Assembly: GCA_015143735.1 (NCBI GenBank)
Contig: VKHC01000483.1
Location: 1-11,686 of the forward strand
Source: Synura sp. LO234KE
Taxonomy: Eukaryota > Sar > Synurophyceae > Synurales > Mallomonadaceae
Direction: 5' to 3'
DNA length: 11,686 bases
A model generated the notes under the pieces. That model was not told the DNA's origin. It saw only the letters and a list, made by a program, of their open reading frames with translations, and did no database searches. Shown here piece by piece: positions 1 through 7,698 of the stretch (positions are counted from its first letter, which is position 1; every line of letters starts with the position of its first letter). The position numbers and the translations under genes are program-made.

Positions 1-173
1 TCATCACGTTTGTTGAATGTATGATTATTGTACATACAGTATTTTCTTGCGTCTCTTGGATCCATATCCATTTTTCATAACGTCCGCACACCATTAAATA
101 ATTATGTTGGTGTTAAGAATCTTTCTCTGCACCGTATACATAGTCTTCGTGAGCGATAGCAAATATTCCAACA
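1..173 (+). repeat. Probable 3' part of a 5' LTR (R/U5)
   Basis: No coding signal is visible in this AT-rich stretch. It is called LTR only from position: it ends in CA at 172-173, directly before a primer-binding-site candidate, with a Gag-like reading frame opening about 50 bases later. That is the order expected at the LTR/internal boundary of an LTR retrotransposon. The 5' end of the LTR lies outside the window, and I could find no matching copy at the other end of the window, so the repeat nature cannot be confirmed here. Confidence 0.45.
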
Positions 174-183
174 TGGTAGCAGG
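174..183 (+). other. Candidate primer binding site (initiator tRNA-Met)
   Basis: TGGTAGCAG at 174-182 is the complement of the CUGCUACCA 3' end typical of many eukaryotic initiator Met tRNAs. This is the usual primer for Ty1/copia minus-strand DNA synthesis. It directly abuts the CA that would end the LTR. Similarity beyond the first nine or ten bases is poor, as in short-PBS copia elements or a decayed copy. Nine bases could match by chance, but the position fits. Confidence 0.5.
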
Positions 184-230
184 CTAATTTGGTGATTCGA
201 AAAGTCTGGAAATTATATTAATCTGAAAGT

Positions 231-1010
231 ATGTCTATTAAGAGTTTAAGAGCGATGAGTGGTGCTGATGGTGACGAAACCCGAGAAGATAAGAATGCAA
301 GACTATTAAATAATAATATGATTGACCTATTCTAAGAATATAACTTGATTGCGCGAGATTCCCGCACGAGAATCTATCTGAGCCCGAATTCGGACACTTT
401 TCTAGATAAAGTGCACGCCTACAAAATGTTGAAGATGCTGTGGAGACCAGTGAGCATCATAATACGTTTCCAATAGCTCAGAACTTGGATATTTTACCTT
501 CCTTTGCCCGATGTGATGTTGATATTATTGTGAGTGGTGACAATGATGGCGATGCTGACAACTTTTGGAAATCCAGATTTTGCCAAAAGCCGAGATTATT
601 ATCAATACCCCAGCTGCAAATGTTCTTCATATGTTCAATTTAAGGTTATCTTCGTCTTTATCTATTCCAACTCAACCATATTATGGAAAAACCGGATTAC
701 CTTTTGGGACTCCGCTCATCAAACAACTTCAGCTTACCAGCGAGGATATGAAATCTATTATATCCAGAATAGTGGTAGGGATAATAATCTCTTATATTCA
801 TTTGCAGAAAACTTTTATTCGGATATCTGGTCTGAGTATAATTATACAACTTAGGAGGAATTATTCAGGACCAAATTGAGAAAATTACGGAAAACTCCTA
901 TCCTGCAGCTTCCAAACTCTGATGATGTAGAAGCCTCTGTCCTAGACGTTATTGATTGGATTTTTAAGACGACTTTGTTCTTTTCACAGATGAATATATG
1001 TTTTATTATA
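231..1010 (+). pseudogene. Decayed N-terminal Gag-like region
   Basis: The first plausible start, ATG at 231, opens with MSIKSLRAMSGADGDE. The frame meets TAA at 333-335, reads on through RTRIYLSPNSDTFLDK, and ends at TAG 474-476. Coding character then moves to frame 2 (from about 404; acidic, with SGDNDGDADNFW), frame 1 (from about 565; INTPAANVLHMFNLRL) and frame 0 (about 780-1010; SFAENFYSDIWSEYNY, then a TAG at 852-854). Composition stays protein-like while the frame jumps, which is what accumulated small indels produce. No catalytic motif or known Gag family signature is recognised. I call it Gag only because it is the first coding segment after the PBS. The piece around 336-420 has a faint likeness to the N-terminal half of ubiquitin (see findings). 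Confidence 0.45.
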
Positions 1011-1072
1011 TATTTTATTATGAGATGATTGCATAGCCCTTACCTTTTCAGTAGAATAATTGATCGTCTGCT

Positions 1073-1686
1073 TTGGATGTTAAATATCCACATCGTTCTG
1101 CAATTGTTATTATGGATAACGCTCTGACTCGTATTTACCTGGAGGCTATCTCAACAAATAAAGTAATTATCCTTTCAATTCCTCATCGATTTTTCATTAT
1201 GTCGACGAATGAATTAGTACAGGAAATTGAGGCGATTTTAATGCCTCAGACACCGGAAAGTATTGCCAGACGTCAATTTTTATTTTCCATAAACTGGAAC
1301 GAGGTGCTAAGGAATCAACCTCGTCTCTGATGAACCGAATATTTCTGCATTTGCGTATGTTTGAGTATACCATACGGTCGAAAGACCTTATTGACTTAAT
1401 TGGCTGTAAGTATCTCACCTTCCGCAATCGAAGTTTGTTTGTGCAGACTCGCGATAAATTCTTATCGGCAGCTATGCAGAATACTTTGGATTTCAACTCG
1501 CTCGCGTGGAATATCCTGGAAACAAAGCACGCTATGCGAGAACTGAGAGGGACCGACTTAAGTGCTGATCCCGTTCTTGAAGAGAGCAACACTTCGCGCT
1601 ATCTCAGGCTCCTTATCGCAGTATTATATGTCGCACTTATGGGAATCATAACACAAGTTCTGCAGATATTCCAACTATTTTCGTAG
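1073..1686 (+). pseudogene. Capsid-like helical Gag segment, frameshifted
   Basis: Two neighbouring open stretches appear to be one protein broken by a frame change near 1328. The first (1073-1330, frame 2) includes MSTNELVQEIEAILMPQTPE. The second (1330-1686, frame 1) includes SLFVQTRDKFLSAAMQ and NSLAWNILETKHAMREL. Both are rich in amphipathic helix-type sequence with scattered Trp and Leu, as in retroelement capsids, and a low-complexity basic tail follows. I cannot assign a Gag family (no clear UBN2 or DUF4219 signature), so the capsid role rests on position and composition. A 131-codon reading on the opposite strand (1197-1592) is a shadow. Confidence 0.45.
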
Positions 1687-1689
1687 CCA

Positions 1690-2060
1690 TAGCCTATTTC
1701 GGCAACAGCCCTATCAGTCTAGTGGGTACCACAACCGTATCAAAAATGATGTCTTTATTGAGTCACCCCATCTTGGCAATATGCATTGCGCTATGATATG
1801 TCCAATCAATATATGTCCCGGAATAATTAATTGCCGAGTACTTATCCGAGTCCATATATGCCTAGACCTGGTGCACCGACTAGAAATTTTGCTAGTCAGA
1901 TATCACCAACGCTGAACCGTGCTGGTAACACGGGACGAGAGGGTCTGCTCGCGACAGCCGTTCCAATGGTAACAGTCGGTTAGGCGGAGGTAGATTTGGC
2001 TGGAGGAATAATAGTCGCAGATATAGTGGAACTGGTCAGAATAGTAGCTTGAGGAATACC
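1690..2060 (+). pseudogene. N/Q/S/P-rich then G/R-rich Gag tail (nucleocapsid-like)
   Basis: Frame 1 from about 1792 reads YDMSNQYMSRNN, a TAA, then YPSPYMPRPGAPTRNF. Near 1932 the coding moves to frame 0 with RSNGNSRLGGGRFGWRNNSR. This is a disordered tract passing into a glycine/arginine-rich basic segment, typical of RNA-binding Gag tails that lack or precede a zinc knuckle. No CCHC knuckle (CX2CX4HX4C) is visible. A competing reading in frame 2 (1652-1915; FRQQPYQSSGYHNR) also looks disordered at its start, so the frame is uncertain in the first 100 bases. Nucleic-acid binding is inferred from composition. Confidence 0.5.
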
Positions 2061-2701
2061 AACAGTCAAGCAGTGTCTAGGAGTGATCAGACACTTAACC
2101 AAAAGGCCAACCTTGTATACTTCGATATCAATGAGGACGTATTCCATGATGATGCCTCAATTATTGATGGACATATCTCAATATTGACTCCGGTTATATC
2201 TACAGAGAATGTAGTTGACCGTAATGATGGTGAACCTATATGATCTCAAAGCGAGTTATCGACCATTAGTGATATCTGAGTTACAGATGAGTCTGATGAC
2301 TCGTTTATCAGCCAGGGCGTCTCCAATCAGAACGACCTGCCTATATTCAACAGTCTCAATTTGCCTAAGTTTGACTCTGATATGGAAAACGGCGTTGAGG
2401 ACAGTGTTCACTTTCACTACCCTATTTCTAACTCCACTTCTTTCAGGGAGAGTGTGAGAGAGTTCACTCTACGGAAGATCTCCTATCTGCTGTTACACTG
2501 CAGCCAGTAACCGAGGAGCGCGGGTCAGCTAGCGAACCTCCTCAGGGGACAGAGTTAGCGCCCTTAAGTGTGATGCCAGACTCTGACTCTCCTGATATCG
2601 CTGTGATCTCTGCGCGGTGACCGTGAAGACAGTCCAGTGTAGTCAGTCCGACTTCGACCGACCTAGTAGTCCCTAAACTTTCGGATCCAGTTACCGACTA
2701 A
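2049..2701 (+). pseudogene. Acidic Ser/Pro/Asp-rich linker of the polyprotein
   Basis: Frame 0 continues from the G/R tract through NLVYFDINEDVFHDDASI, past TGA (2241-2243) and a second TGA, to VTDESDDSFISQG and DSDMENGVEDSVHFHY, ending at a TAA near 2507. From about 2440 a better reading is frame 2, with VHSTEDLLSAVTLQPVTEE, then MPDSDSPDIAVISAR and a TGA at 2618-2620, then VVSPTSTDLVVPKLSDPVTD to a TAA at 2699-2701. The composition (D, E, S, P, V) is that of a flexible acidic spacer. In an ordinary copia element the aspartic protease would begin soon after the Gag tail; here it begins about 5 kb further on. Confidence 0.5.
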
Positions 2702-2858
2702 CAATGTTAACGACTCTACTCCGAGCCCACTATCAGATACCGTTGCAGATTGTGTCTGGAGTTATGAAGAACCTGCTACTCGCAGTAAATTAGAGAGAGA
2801 CTTTAGAGAACATATGAGCAACATCTCGAGCTGTCATATAGTATGGAATAATTTCAGA
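2702..2858 (+). pseudogene. Short segment leading into the first ubiquitin-like domain
   Basis: Frame 0 is open from just after 2700 and reads NDSTPSPLSDTVADCVW, then SKLERDFREHMSNISSC, entering the ubiquitin-like domain without a frame change. The first half continues the Ser/Pro/Asp linker; the second half looks like a short charged helix. No family is recognised. Its value is that it keeps the following domain in frame with upstream coding sequence, so the domain is internal to a polyprotein rather than a free-standing ubiquitin gene with its own start codon. Confidence 0.45.
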
Positions 2859-3086
2859 GCAGTGTTTACTATTCAATACCAGTGACGTCGATCTATTGTG
2901 GTGTTCTTTAAATTTATTGATATTATTCTGGATATGAAAGTTGAGATTTTTCACTAGACTGCGATATCTCCGCGAAATCAGTTTCTTGTTAACTGTTCTA
3001 TGCCCTTGGATGATTCACGAACTATCATGCAGTGTGAATTATCCCCATATTCTATTATCCGTCGGCATATTAGGTTAAGGAGGGGT
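2859..3086 (+). pseudogene. Ubiquitin-like domain 1 (76 codons, two in-frame stops)
   Basis: Exactly 76 codons in frame 0 align with ubiquitin without any gap. By ubiquitin numbering the matches include I13, D21, I23, K27, I30, I36, P38, Q41, L43, L50, D52, R54, T55, S65, R72, L73, R74 and G76, about 18 identities by hand count, plus conservative changes such as I44 to V. The key stretches are AISPRNQFLV (35-44), MPLDDSRT (48-55) and IRLRRG (71-76). Residue 75 is Arg (AGG) instead of Gly. The positions of K48 and K63 are Met and Pro, so those chain-linkage lysines are absent. TGA (2883-2885) falls at position 9 and TAG (2955-2957) at position 33. Coding continues for five residues past the C terminus, then TGA. 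The fold assignment is strong by pattern; the first 12 positions match poorly. Function is inferred only. Confidence 0.8.
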
Positions 3087-3455
3087 ATGCCATATACCTG
3101 CATATGACCACTGAATTTGATCGTGATGATATCAGTACATTTGACTATGGATTATCATATTCCAACTCAGCACCGATACTGATTAATGCCGACACTAGAA
3201 GTTATCCCGGATCAGTCAGCCATGTCCTCTATTTCATGGAATATCAGTCATGCGGCTGAGCTAGTGAAGGACGCCACAGAAATTTATGACTACCGTGGAA
3301 TGCATGTATCAACATCTCCACCGAGATCTATTCTTAGTTATTATGTTGATCTTACCTCAACTCCTGGACCTAAGAACCAGTACATCTCTATTCATCGACC
3401 CAATGAGTACTCCATCGACAAGCTTAACAATATACGGATAAACCTGATGATACAC
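3087..3455 (+). pseudogene. Segment between the two ubiquitin-like domains
   Basis: After the first domain, frame 0 ends at a TGA near 3105. The reading then passes through an overlapping frame (TTEFDRDDISTFDYGLSY) and returns to frame 0 by 3186, which is open to 3500 (ISHAAELVKDATEIYDYRG, YYVDLTSTPGPKNQYISI, PNEYSIDKLNNIR). This is roughly 110 residues of mixed, possibly globular protein with alternating strand-like and helix-like stretches. No family is recognised. It has no Cys/His protease or E1/E2/E3 signature I can see. It runs directly into the second ubiquitin-like domain in the same frame, so the order is Ub-like, spacer, Ub-like. Confidence 0.5.
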
Positions 3456-3683
3456 TTACCCAACAGAAGCTCGGTGCTGGTTAATTGTTACAATTGTTAA
3501 AATGTCAAGTTAGGAGAGAAGATTATTTATCTGAAGATTAATATATTTGAGAAGATTTCCGTCCCAGCCTCAGATCAATGCTTAGTTGCCCATGCAAAGA
3601 TCCTGGATGACAGATTTACCTTGAGAGACTATGGAATCTCGGATCACTCGCTGATTACCTTGTATATCAGACTAAGGGGAGGA
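3456..3683 (+). pseudogene. Ubiquitin-like domain 2 with intact RLRGG C terminus
   Basis: In frame 0, positions 23-76 by ubiquitin numbering (3522-3683) align without a gap and with about 22 identities of 54 by hand count: I23, K27, I30, K33, P37, Q41, L43, K48, L50, D52, T55, L56, D58, Y59, I61, S65, L69 and R72-L73-R74-G75-G76. Key stretches are AKILDDRFTLRDYGIS and LYIRLRGG. K48 is kept; position 63 is Asp. The N-terminal strands are less certain: RINLMIHL upstream (3435-3458) would make a good first strand but needs an insertion of about seven residues. A TAA at 3498-3500 falls near position 15. Coding continues past Gly76 with VQQSGSMRQRED. In ubiquitin precursors such a junction is cut by deubiquitinases after GG; whether that happened here is inference. 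Confidence 0.88.
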
Positions 3684-4200
3684 GTGCAACAATCTGGGAG
3701 TATGCGACAGAGAGAGGATCAGGAAGAGCCACCCTCCGAACACTAGGAGTCGAGTAAATCCTCCACAGAGTTCAGGTGGATCTCAGTTAAGTTCCTCATA
3801 TGGCCCTATATCACGAGGACAATCGCCTTCTGGCCAACCATCTGCAGCTAATCAGACAGCGTCAACACCTCGTTGAATCCAACAAGGTCCTTGGACAACC
3901 TCTCGTCGGTCAATAGTTCAGATTGCCGGTCGTGCAGCAACACCATCTATCCCACCAGCTCCTAAGACGGATCCTGTAAAACCAATTAGTCCAGTTACGT
4001 CGAATACTTCAGCACTAGCGACAGTTAACCCAATTGTTTCTGTCGACCCAACCGTCTCGGTTATCGCAGCCATTCCCGCTGTTACAGTCAACCTTGTTGT
4101 TCCAGTCAATACAACTGATGTATCTACTCAGACTAGTCAGGTTAATATTGTCACTTCGACGATTTCAGATATTCCGGATACTTCAGATAATTCAGTCCCT
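3684..4200 (+). pseudogene. Pro/Ser/Thr/Val-rich linker
   Basis: Frame 0 after the ubiquitin-like domain is charged (REDQEEPPSEH) and stops at TAG near 3744. A frame change to frame 1 then opens RSRVNPPQSSGG, SGQPSAANQTASTPR, a TGA at 3874-3876, and a long low-complexity run with short V/P/T units such as VNPIVSVDPTVSVIAAIPAV and DIPDTSDNSVPLSNPTDQ. It is probably an extended disordered linker. The opposite strand at 3918-4109 also reads open, but with a mirrored T/G/V composition, so it is a shadow of this repeat-like stretch. Confidence 0.5.
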
Positions 4201-5027
4201 TTGTCCAATCCGACAGATCAGACTCAAACTGCCAATATGACGGTAATGACTGCTACTGAGTGGATTAATAATCTACACAACTTACCGGTCTTAAGACAAG
4301 GATTAGTCAGTCAAGTTATACGCGGAGAAACTGTCCGTCGATTCACAAATATACAGGAGACGCTAATTAGTTTTTGTGAAAGTGAGATTGATGGTTCTGG
4401 AATGAATAAAACCGTTCAAAACTTTATCCGAGTTCTAGCTGTTATTGAAAGCGCAATCAATCATAGTCGACATGAGGAGTTAGTGAGAGAAGTGTGTCTA
4501 TGAATGAGTTCAATCGCATACTTGGTAGATTCAATCAATTCCAAGCGACGGTGAATTCTACTAATCTTCCAATTACAACTTCTCTGGATATTACGGTAGA
4601 CTCTCGTATGAATATTAGATTCTTTGTGCGATATGACAATTATATTTCACTGAATAAATTTCTTCAAGACTTCCGCCAGAATGATAGATATACCCGTGGC
4701 ATCTATAAGCCCAAGTATACTCAATTATGTTGACCATCCTTATCAGAATTAGTTGGACCATGTATGTAACTGAAGTATTTAATGGATTCTTTGCTAACTA
4801 CGTAACAAGGTCTCGAGATGTAAATGTCCTTTATCAGGTACATATTAGGCTAACGGAAGTTATCGCAAGGTCGATGAGAGAGATCACGATGAATACAATT
4901 GCCAACTTCGGAAAATGACGAAGTCATTTTCGAGTTATGACAGAAATCAGCCGTTGAGAATACAACTACCTAATATAGTCAGACTAGATGTTATGGCTAC
5001 TCGCGAATACAGTCTGGTACCGAGTAG
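4201..5027 (+). pseudogene. Helical polyprotein segment, several frame changes
   Basis: Frame 1 continues through ATEWINNLHNLPVLRQGLV and VQNFIRVLAVIESAINHS to a TGA at 4501-4503. Frame 0 takes over at about 4494 (MNEFNRILGRFNQFQATVN, FVRYDNYISLNKFLQDFRQ) to 4733. Frame 2 follows (4727-4918; EVFNGFFANYVTRSRDVNV), then frame 1 (4915 on). The overlaps at the ends of these pieces are short, which fits single-base indels in what was one frame. The sequence looks alpha-helical and moderately hydrophobic, without transmembrane runs or catalytic motifs. No family is recognised. It resembles a capsid-type helical domain, so a second structural module is possible but unproven. Confidence 0.4.
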
Positions 5028-5546
5028 AGTTCATCTACTTTTCGAGTCTTTCTTCCCGATTCTCCTAGTCCGATACAATTTCCAAGGGATCCTGTACGCG
5101 AAATTAGAGTTACCACGAGTGACGCTGGGTCCAAACTAGATGATACTCTAAAGAGCATATACCTCAACAAAATCTTCACAGAGAGTGATGAGATTGCTTT
5201 GAAAACTGCGAGACGAGCCTGGTTAGGCAGAACTCGTCATATCCCAGATGACTATACTCTTGTAGAAACTTGTGAAACTTGCAGTAATACTGACCTAGAT
5301 CATAGTTTAGAATTGCTGGAACGACAATCGGACCTTGATCATCGTCAAGCAAGTATTACGTTCATGACAAGGGATGTCGCTAGGGAAGAAGCCATCCGAG
5401 ATAAGGTCAAAGCTATTGCACGTGACAAGAAAGCTCTTTCCAAGATGTATTTGAAGTTGAGGAGAAAATCAATCAAGGAAAAGACAATAACTTCACCGCG
5501 TTTATACCATCCTTGCGTCAACTCTGTTGGAAAATGCTTCCTCTGA
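5028..5546 (+). pseudogene. Charged coiled-coil-like segment
   Basis: Frame 0 is open from just after TAG 5025-5027 to 5546, the longest clean stretch so far. It begins Ser/Pro-rich (FRVFLPDSPSPIQFPRDPV), passes through SDAGSKLDDTLKSIYLNKIF and CETCSNTDLDHSLELLER, and ends in a highly charged helix (TRDVAREEAIRDKVKAIARD, KALSKMYLKLRRKSIKEK) likely to be coiled-coil. The CETC pair is not followed by a second Cys/His pair, so it does not make a zinc finger. The reading frame changes at about 5510, where the next segment overlaps. The family is unknown; oligomerisation or scaffolding is a guess from the helix. Confidence 0.45.
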
Positions 5547-6636
5547 ATGTTACGGCTCGTAGCCTGTCAATGCATTATGAGAATGTACTTCTTAATCAAA
5601 GGAAGGAAGACGCAAGTGATGACTCTTCAATATCCAGTGAGAATGAAGGTATCGACACCAGTCTACCTGTTAAGACAGAAGTCTACGTGTTAAGTATTTT
5701 GATCTCAGTGCAAAGCAACTGGTTCGATTGCAAACAGAAGGGCACATATCTACCTCGACATTATCATAAGAATCAGATACCAATACTTGGAGGTCCCCGT
5801 ATGCTTGAGAATGTTGAACGCAGAATACAACTTGCTAAACAAGAACGCACTGATGATCTACCCAGTAGATGGGATATACCTGCGAGACAAGGCGCCGCCC
5901 ATCATGCGCGTATCTTTGAACGCTTATCACAGAGTGACCAGGAGAGTGATGATGGTATCAGACATCTCATCCTCTCTAGCGAAGAAATACAGAGAGATCT
6001 TCAAACTCGTCGAGCTTTATATGATTATCTCAGATACAAGCATAGACAGTATTACTGGGAAGCATTGCGTGAAGATGTATGCGCTCCATAGCGAGCTGAC
6101 AGATTTTATTCTGATTTGAGATTACCTCGTCGGATATATCCTGACAATCATGTTTTACCGAGGGAGTTATTTACTGATTCACGATGGAATGAGATGATCG
6201 TGTATCCTTTACCATCTCCAACAAGACGTTATTACTACCAGTACTTTACGGAAGAGAAACCTTTGAAAGTCTACAGAGAATCGTATAACCTCTACAAAGG
6301 TTCTCCGCTTGATATCAATCCATATCCTGAATCTCATAGAAGGTTGAATGTTTCTTCAGTGACGGCCTCACTTCCGACTAGAGATATCATTCTCGATCCA
6401 ATGACCTTGGCAGGCCTAGAGCCTCCACCAGCCCTTCAGACAAACACAAGCCCACTTGATACGCAGAGTTATATGAATATTTATCATTAATTTGACCCGA
6501 TCATTGACAGAAGTACATGGATGAGGGATAGGATGATATTGCCAGAATTGTTGTGTCTGGAAGGAATTTTTTAAATTCGTTTTGCTGATATTATAATAGA
6601 GAGAGATTTTAAAGACCTGGTTAGGTCTACCGTGAA
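5513..6636 (+). pseudogene. Long Arg/Tyr-rich segment with three in-frame stops
   Basis: Frame 2 runs for about 1.1 kb broken only by TAG at 6089-6091, TAA at 6488-6490 and a further TAA near 6572. The coding character is the same on both sides of each stop. It begins with an acidic/Ser patch (EDASDDSSISSENEGIDTS), then a charged helical part (SSEEIQRDLQTRRALYDYLR), then Tyr/Arg/Pro-rich sequence (RLPRRIYPDNHVLPRELF, VYPLPSPTRRYYYQYF) and a Thr/Pro tail (LEPPPALQTNTSPLD). This is the best preserved frame of the pre-protease region. No domain family is recognised. The aromatic/basic content suggests RNA or DNA contact, but that is inference. A frame-1 reading at 5787-6119 overlaps it and is a shadow. 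Confidence 0.5.
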
Positions 6637-7500
6637 GTATTATCAGCCGATATACCCTTTGACAATGTGCTTAGATGGTTCAATATTCAATTTCAGACTA
6701 ACCAACTGGCATTAGAACCGAGGTCATATGCAAGGGTACAGAAGGCAGCGCTTAGACCGCTTGGTGATGAACTTGACCAAAAAGTCCCTAATTTTATTCT
6801 TGAAATATTATATGGATCAAAACCCGAGTGTGACTGAGAATGATATCCGTTATAATCCGACTGTGGCTATATATGAGTACGGCCAAGCCCGCCAAGAATT
6901 TGTCCCAGATCACAATTCTTTGTCTGTGTATAGAGGTCGACCAGTATCTGTCCCAAGGGAACACATTCTTAAGTACTTGGCAGATACGAATACAAGAATA
7001 AATGATCTGAGGACTCTTAGGTGTGAGCGGTCTAGATATTATCCAACACTATTTGCCTAGTCCATCGACAGAAGGATATTCTCAAGAGAAGTAAGAGGAG
7101 AGTATGACTGAAACATCTACTCCTAGCCGTAGTACTCTGTCTAGACGTGCACGGTCATCAAGCACGACACGCAGAATCCTGAGTGCACCAGTTGATGTGC
7201 CTTTTGCAACTCTCAGACATCTACCGACTCGACCGATTGCGAGTACTGGTCGATGGGCTCTTCCACCACAATGAGACTTATGGGTGAACAGTATGATATA
7301 AGAGTACTTGATCATATTATAGCCTTTTATTTGAGTTCGAATCCATTTCATGTAATATCCTCTCGGAATACTACACAAAGTGAATTAAGAAATGCCATAA
7401 GGCGGTATCATAATGAGCACCCAACAATATTCCCACCAAGTGTTACAACCAGAAGATATGGCGGACCTGTGTAGATCTTAGAGGAAAATAGTCAGGCTTA
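6637..7500 (+). pseudogene. Last pre-protease segment, with a possible repeated module
   Basis: Frame 1 from 6637 reads VLSADIPFDNVLRWFNIQF and ALRPLGDELDQKVPNFILEI. The coding moves to frame 2 by about 6830 (NPTVAIYEYGQARQEFVP, HILKYLADTNTRINDLRTL), ending at TAG 7058-7060. Frame 0 (7095-7272) is a basic Arg/Ser/Thr tract (STLSRRARSSSTTRRIL). Frame 2 returns from about 7256 (MRLMGEQYDIRVLDHIIAFY) to TAG 7472-7474. The pieces at 6751 and 7271 resemble each other (see findings). No family is known. The Arg/Ser tract is a second candidate nucleic-acid-binding tail, which would place a capsid-plus-tail pattern just before protease as in ordinary copia Gag. Confidence 0.45.
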
Positions 7501-7698
7501 CGTTCTTGAAGTTATGGGTGATAGAGACCCTGATCAATTGTGACACAATTACTTCTTACGTCTGATATCGCATATAAGATATTGCGATGGAGGTTTTCAT
7601 TTGTTGACGATGAACCCACAATCCCTCAGACTCCCCTCAGGTGAGCATGTTCCTCTCGGATGCTGTACTAGGGGATCCAGGTCGTTCTGAGTTGATTC
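7501..7698 (+). pseudogene. Poorly resolved stretch before protease
   Basis: All frames have stops here. Frame 2 offers YVLEVMGDRDPDQL before a TGA near 7540. Frame 1 offers AYKILRWRFSFVDDEPTIPQ, then stops at TGA about 7642 and later. The frame-1 piece FVDDEPTIP resembles the TVEDEPVVS that opens the protease at about 7708, hinting at a local duplication. CAG followed by GTGAGC near 7638 looks like a 5' splice site, but no matching acceptor is evident. The protease frame itself opens just after TGA 7693-7695. Confidence 0.35.

Noticed and set aside
1150-1330. Another ubiquitin-like domain around STNELVQEIEAIL
   Set aside because: The helix-like stretch is suggestive, but no L.D..T block or diglycine end follows, and the register does not match ubiquitin.
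1197-1592. 131-codon open frame on the minus strand
   Set aside because: It lies opposite better + strand coding, has no recognisable motif, and its composition mirrors the + strand reading.
3918-4109. Thr/Gly/Val-rich minus-strand open frame
   Set aside because: Shadow of the Val/Pro/Thr low-complexity run; codon repetition keeps both strands open.
5262-5290. Zinc finger at CETC
   Set aside because: There is no second Cys/His pair at a workable distance, so it cannot form a knuckle or RING.
7082-7378. 98-codon minus-strand open frame with many Arg/Gly residues
   Set aside because: It is the complement of the Arg/Ser/Thr tract on the + strand; no family signal.
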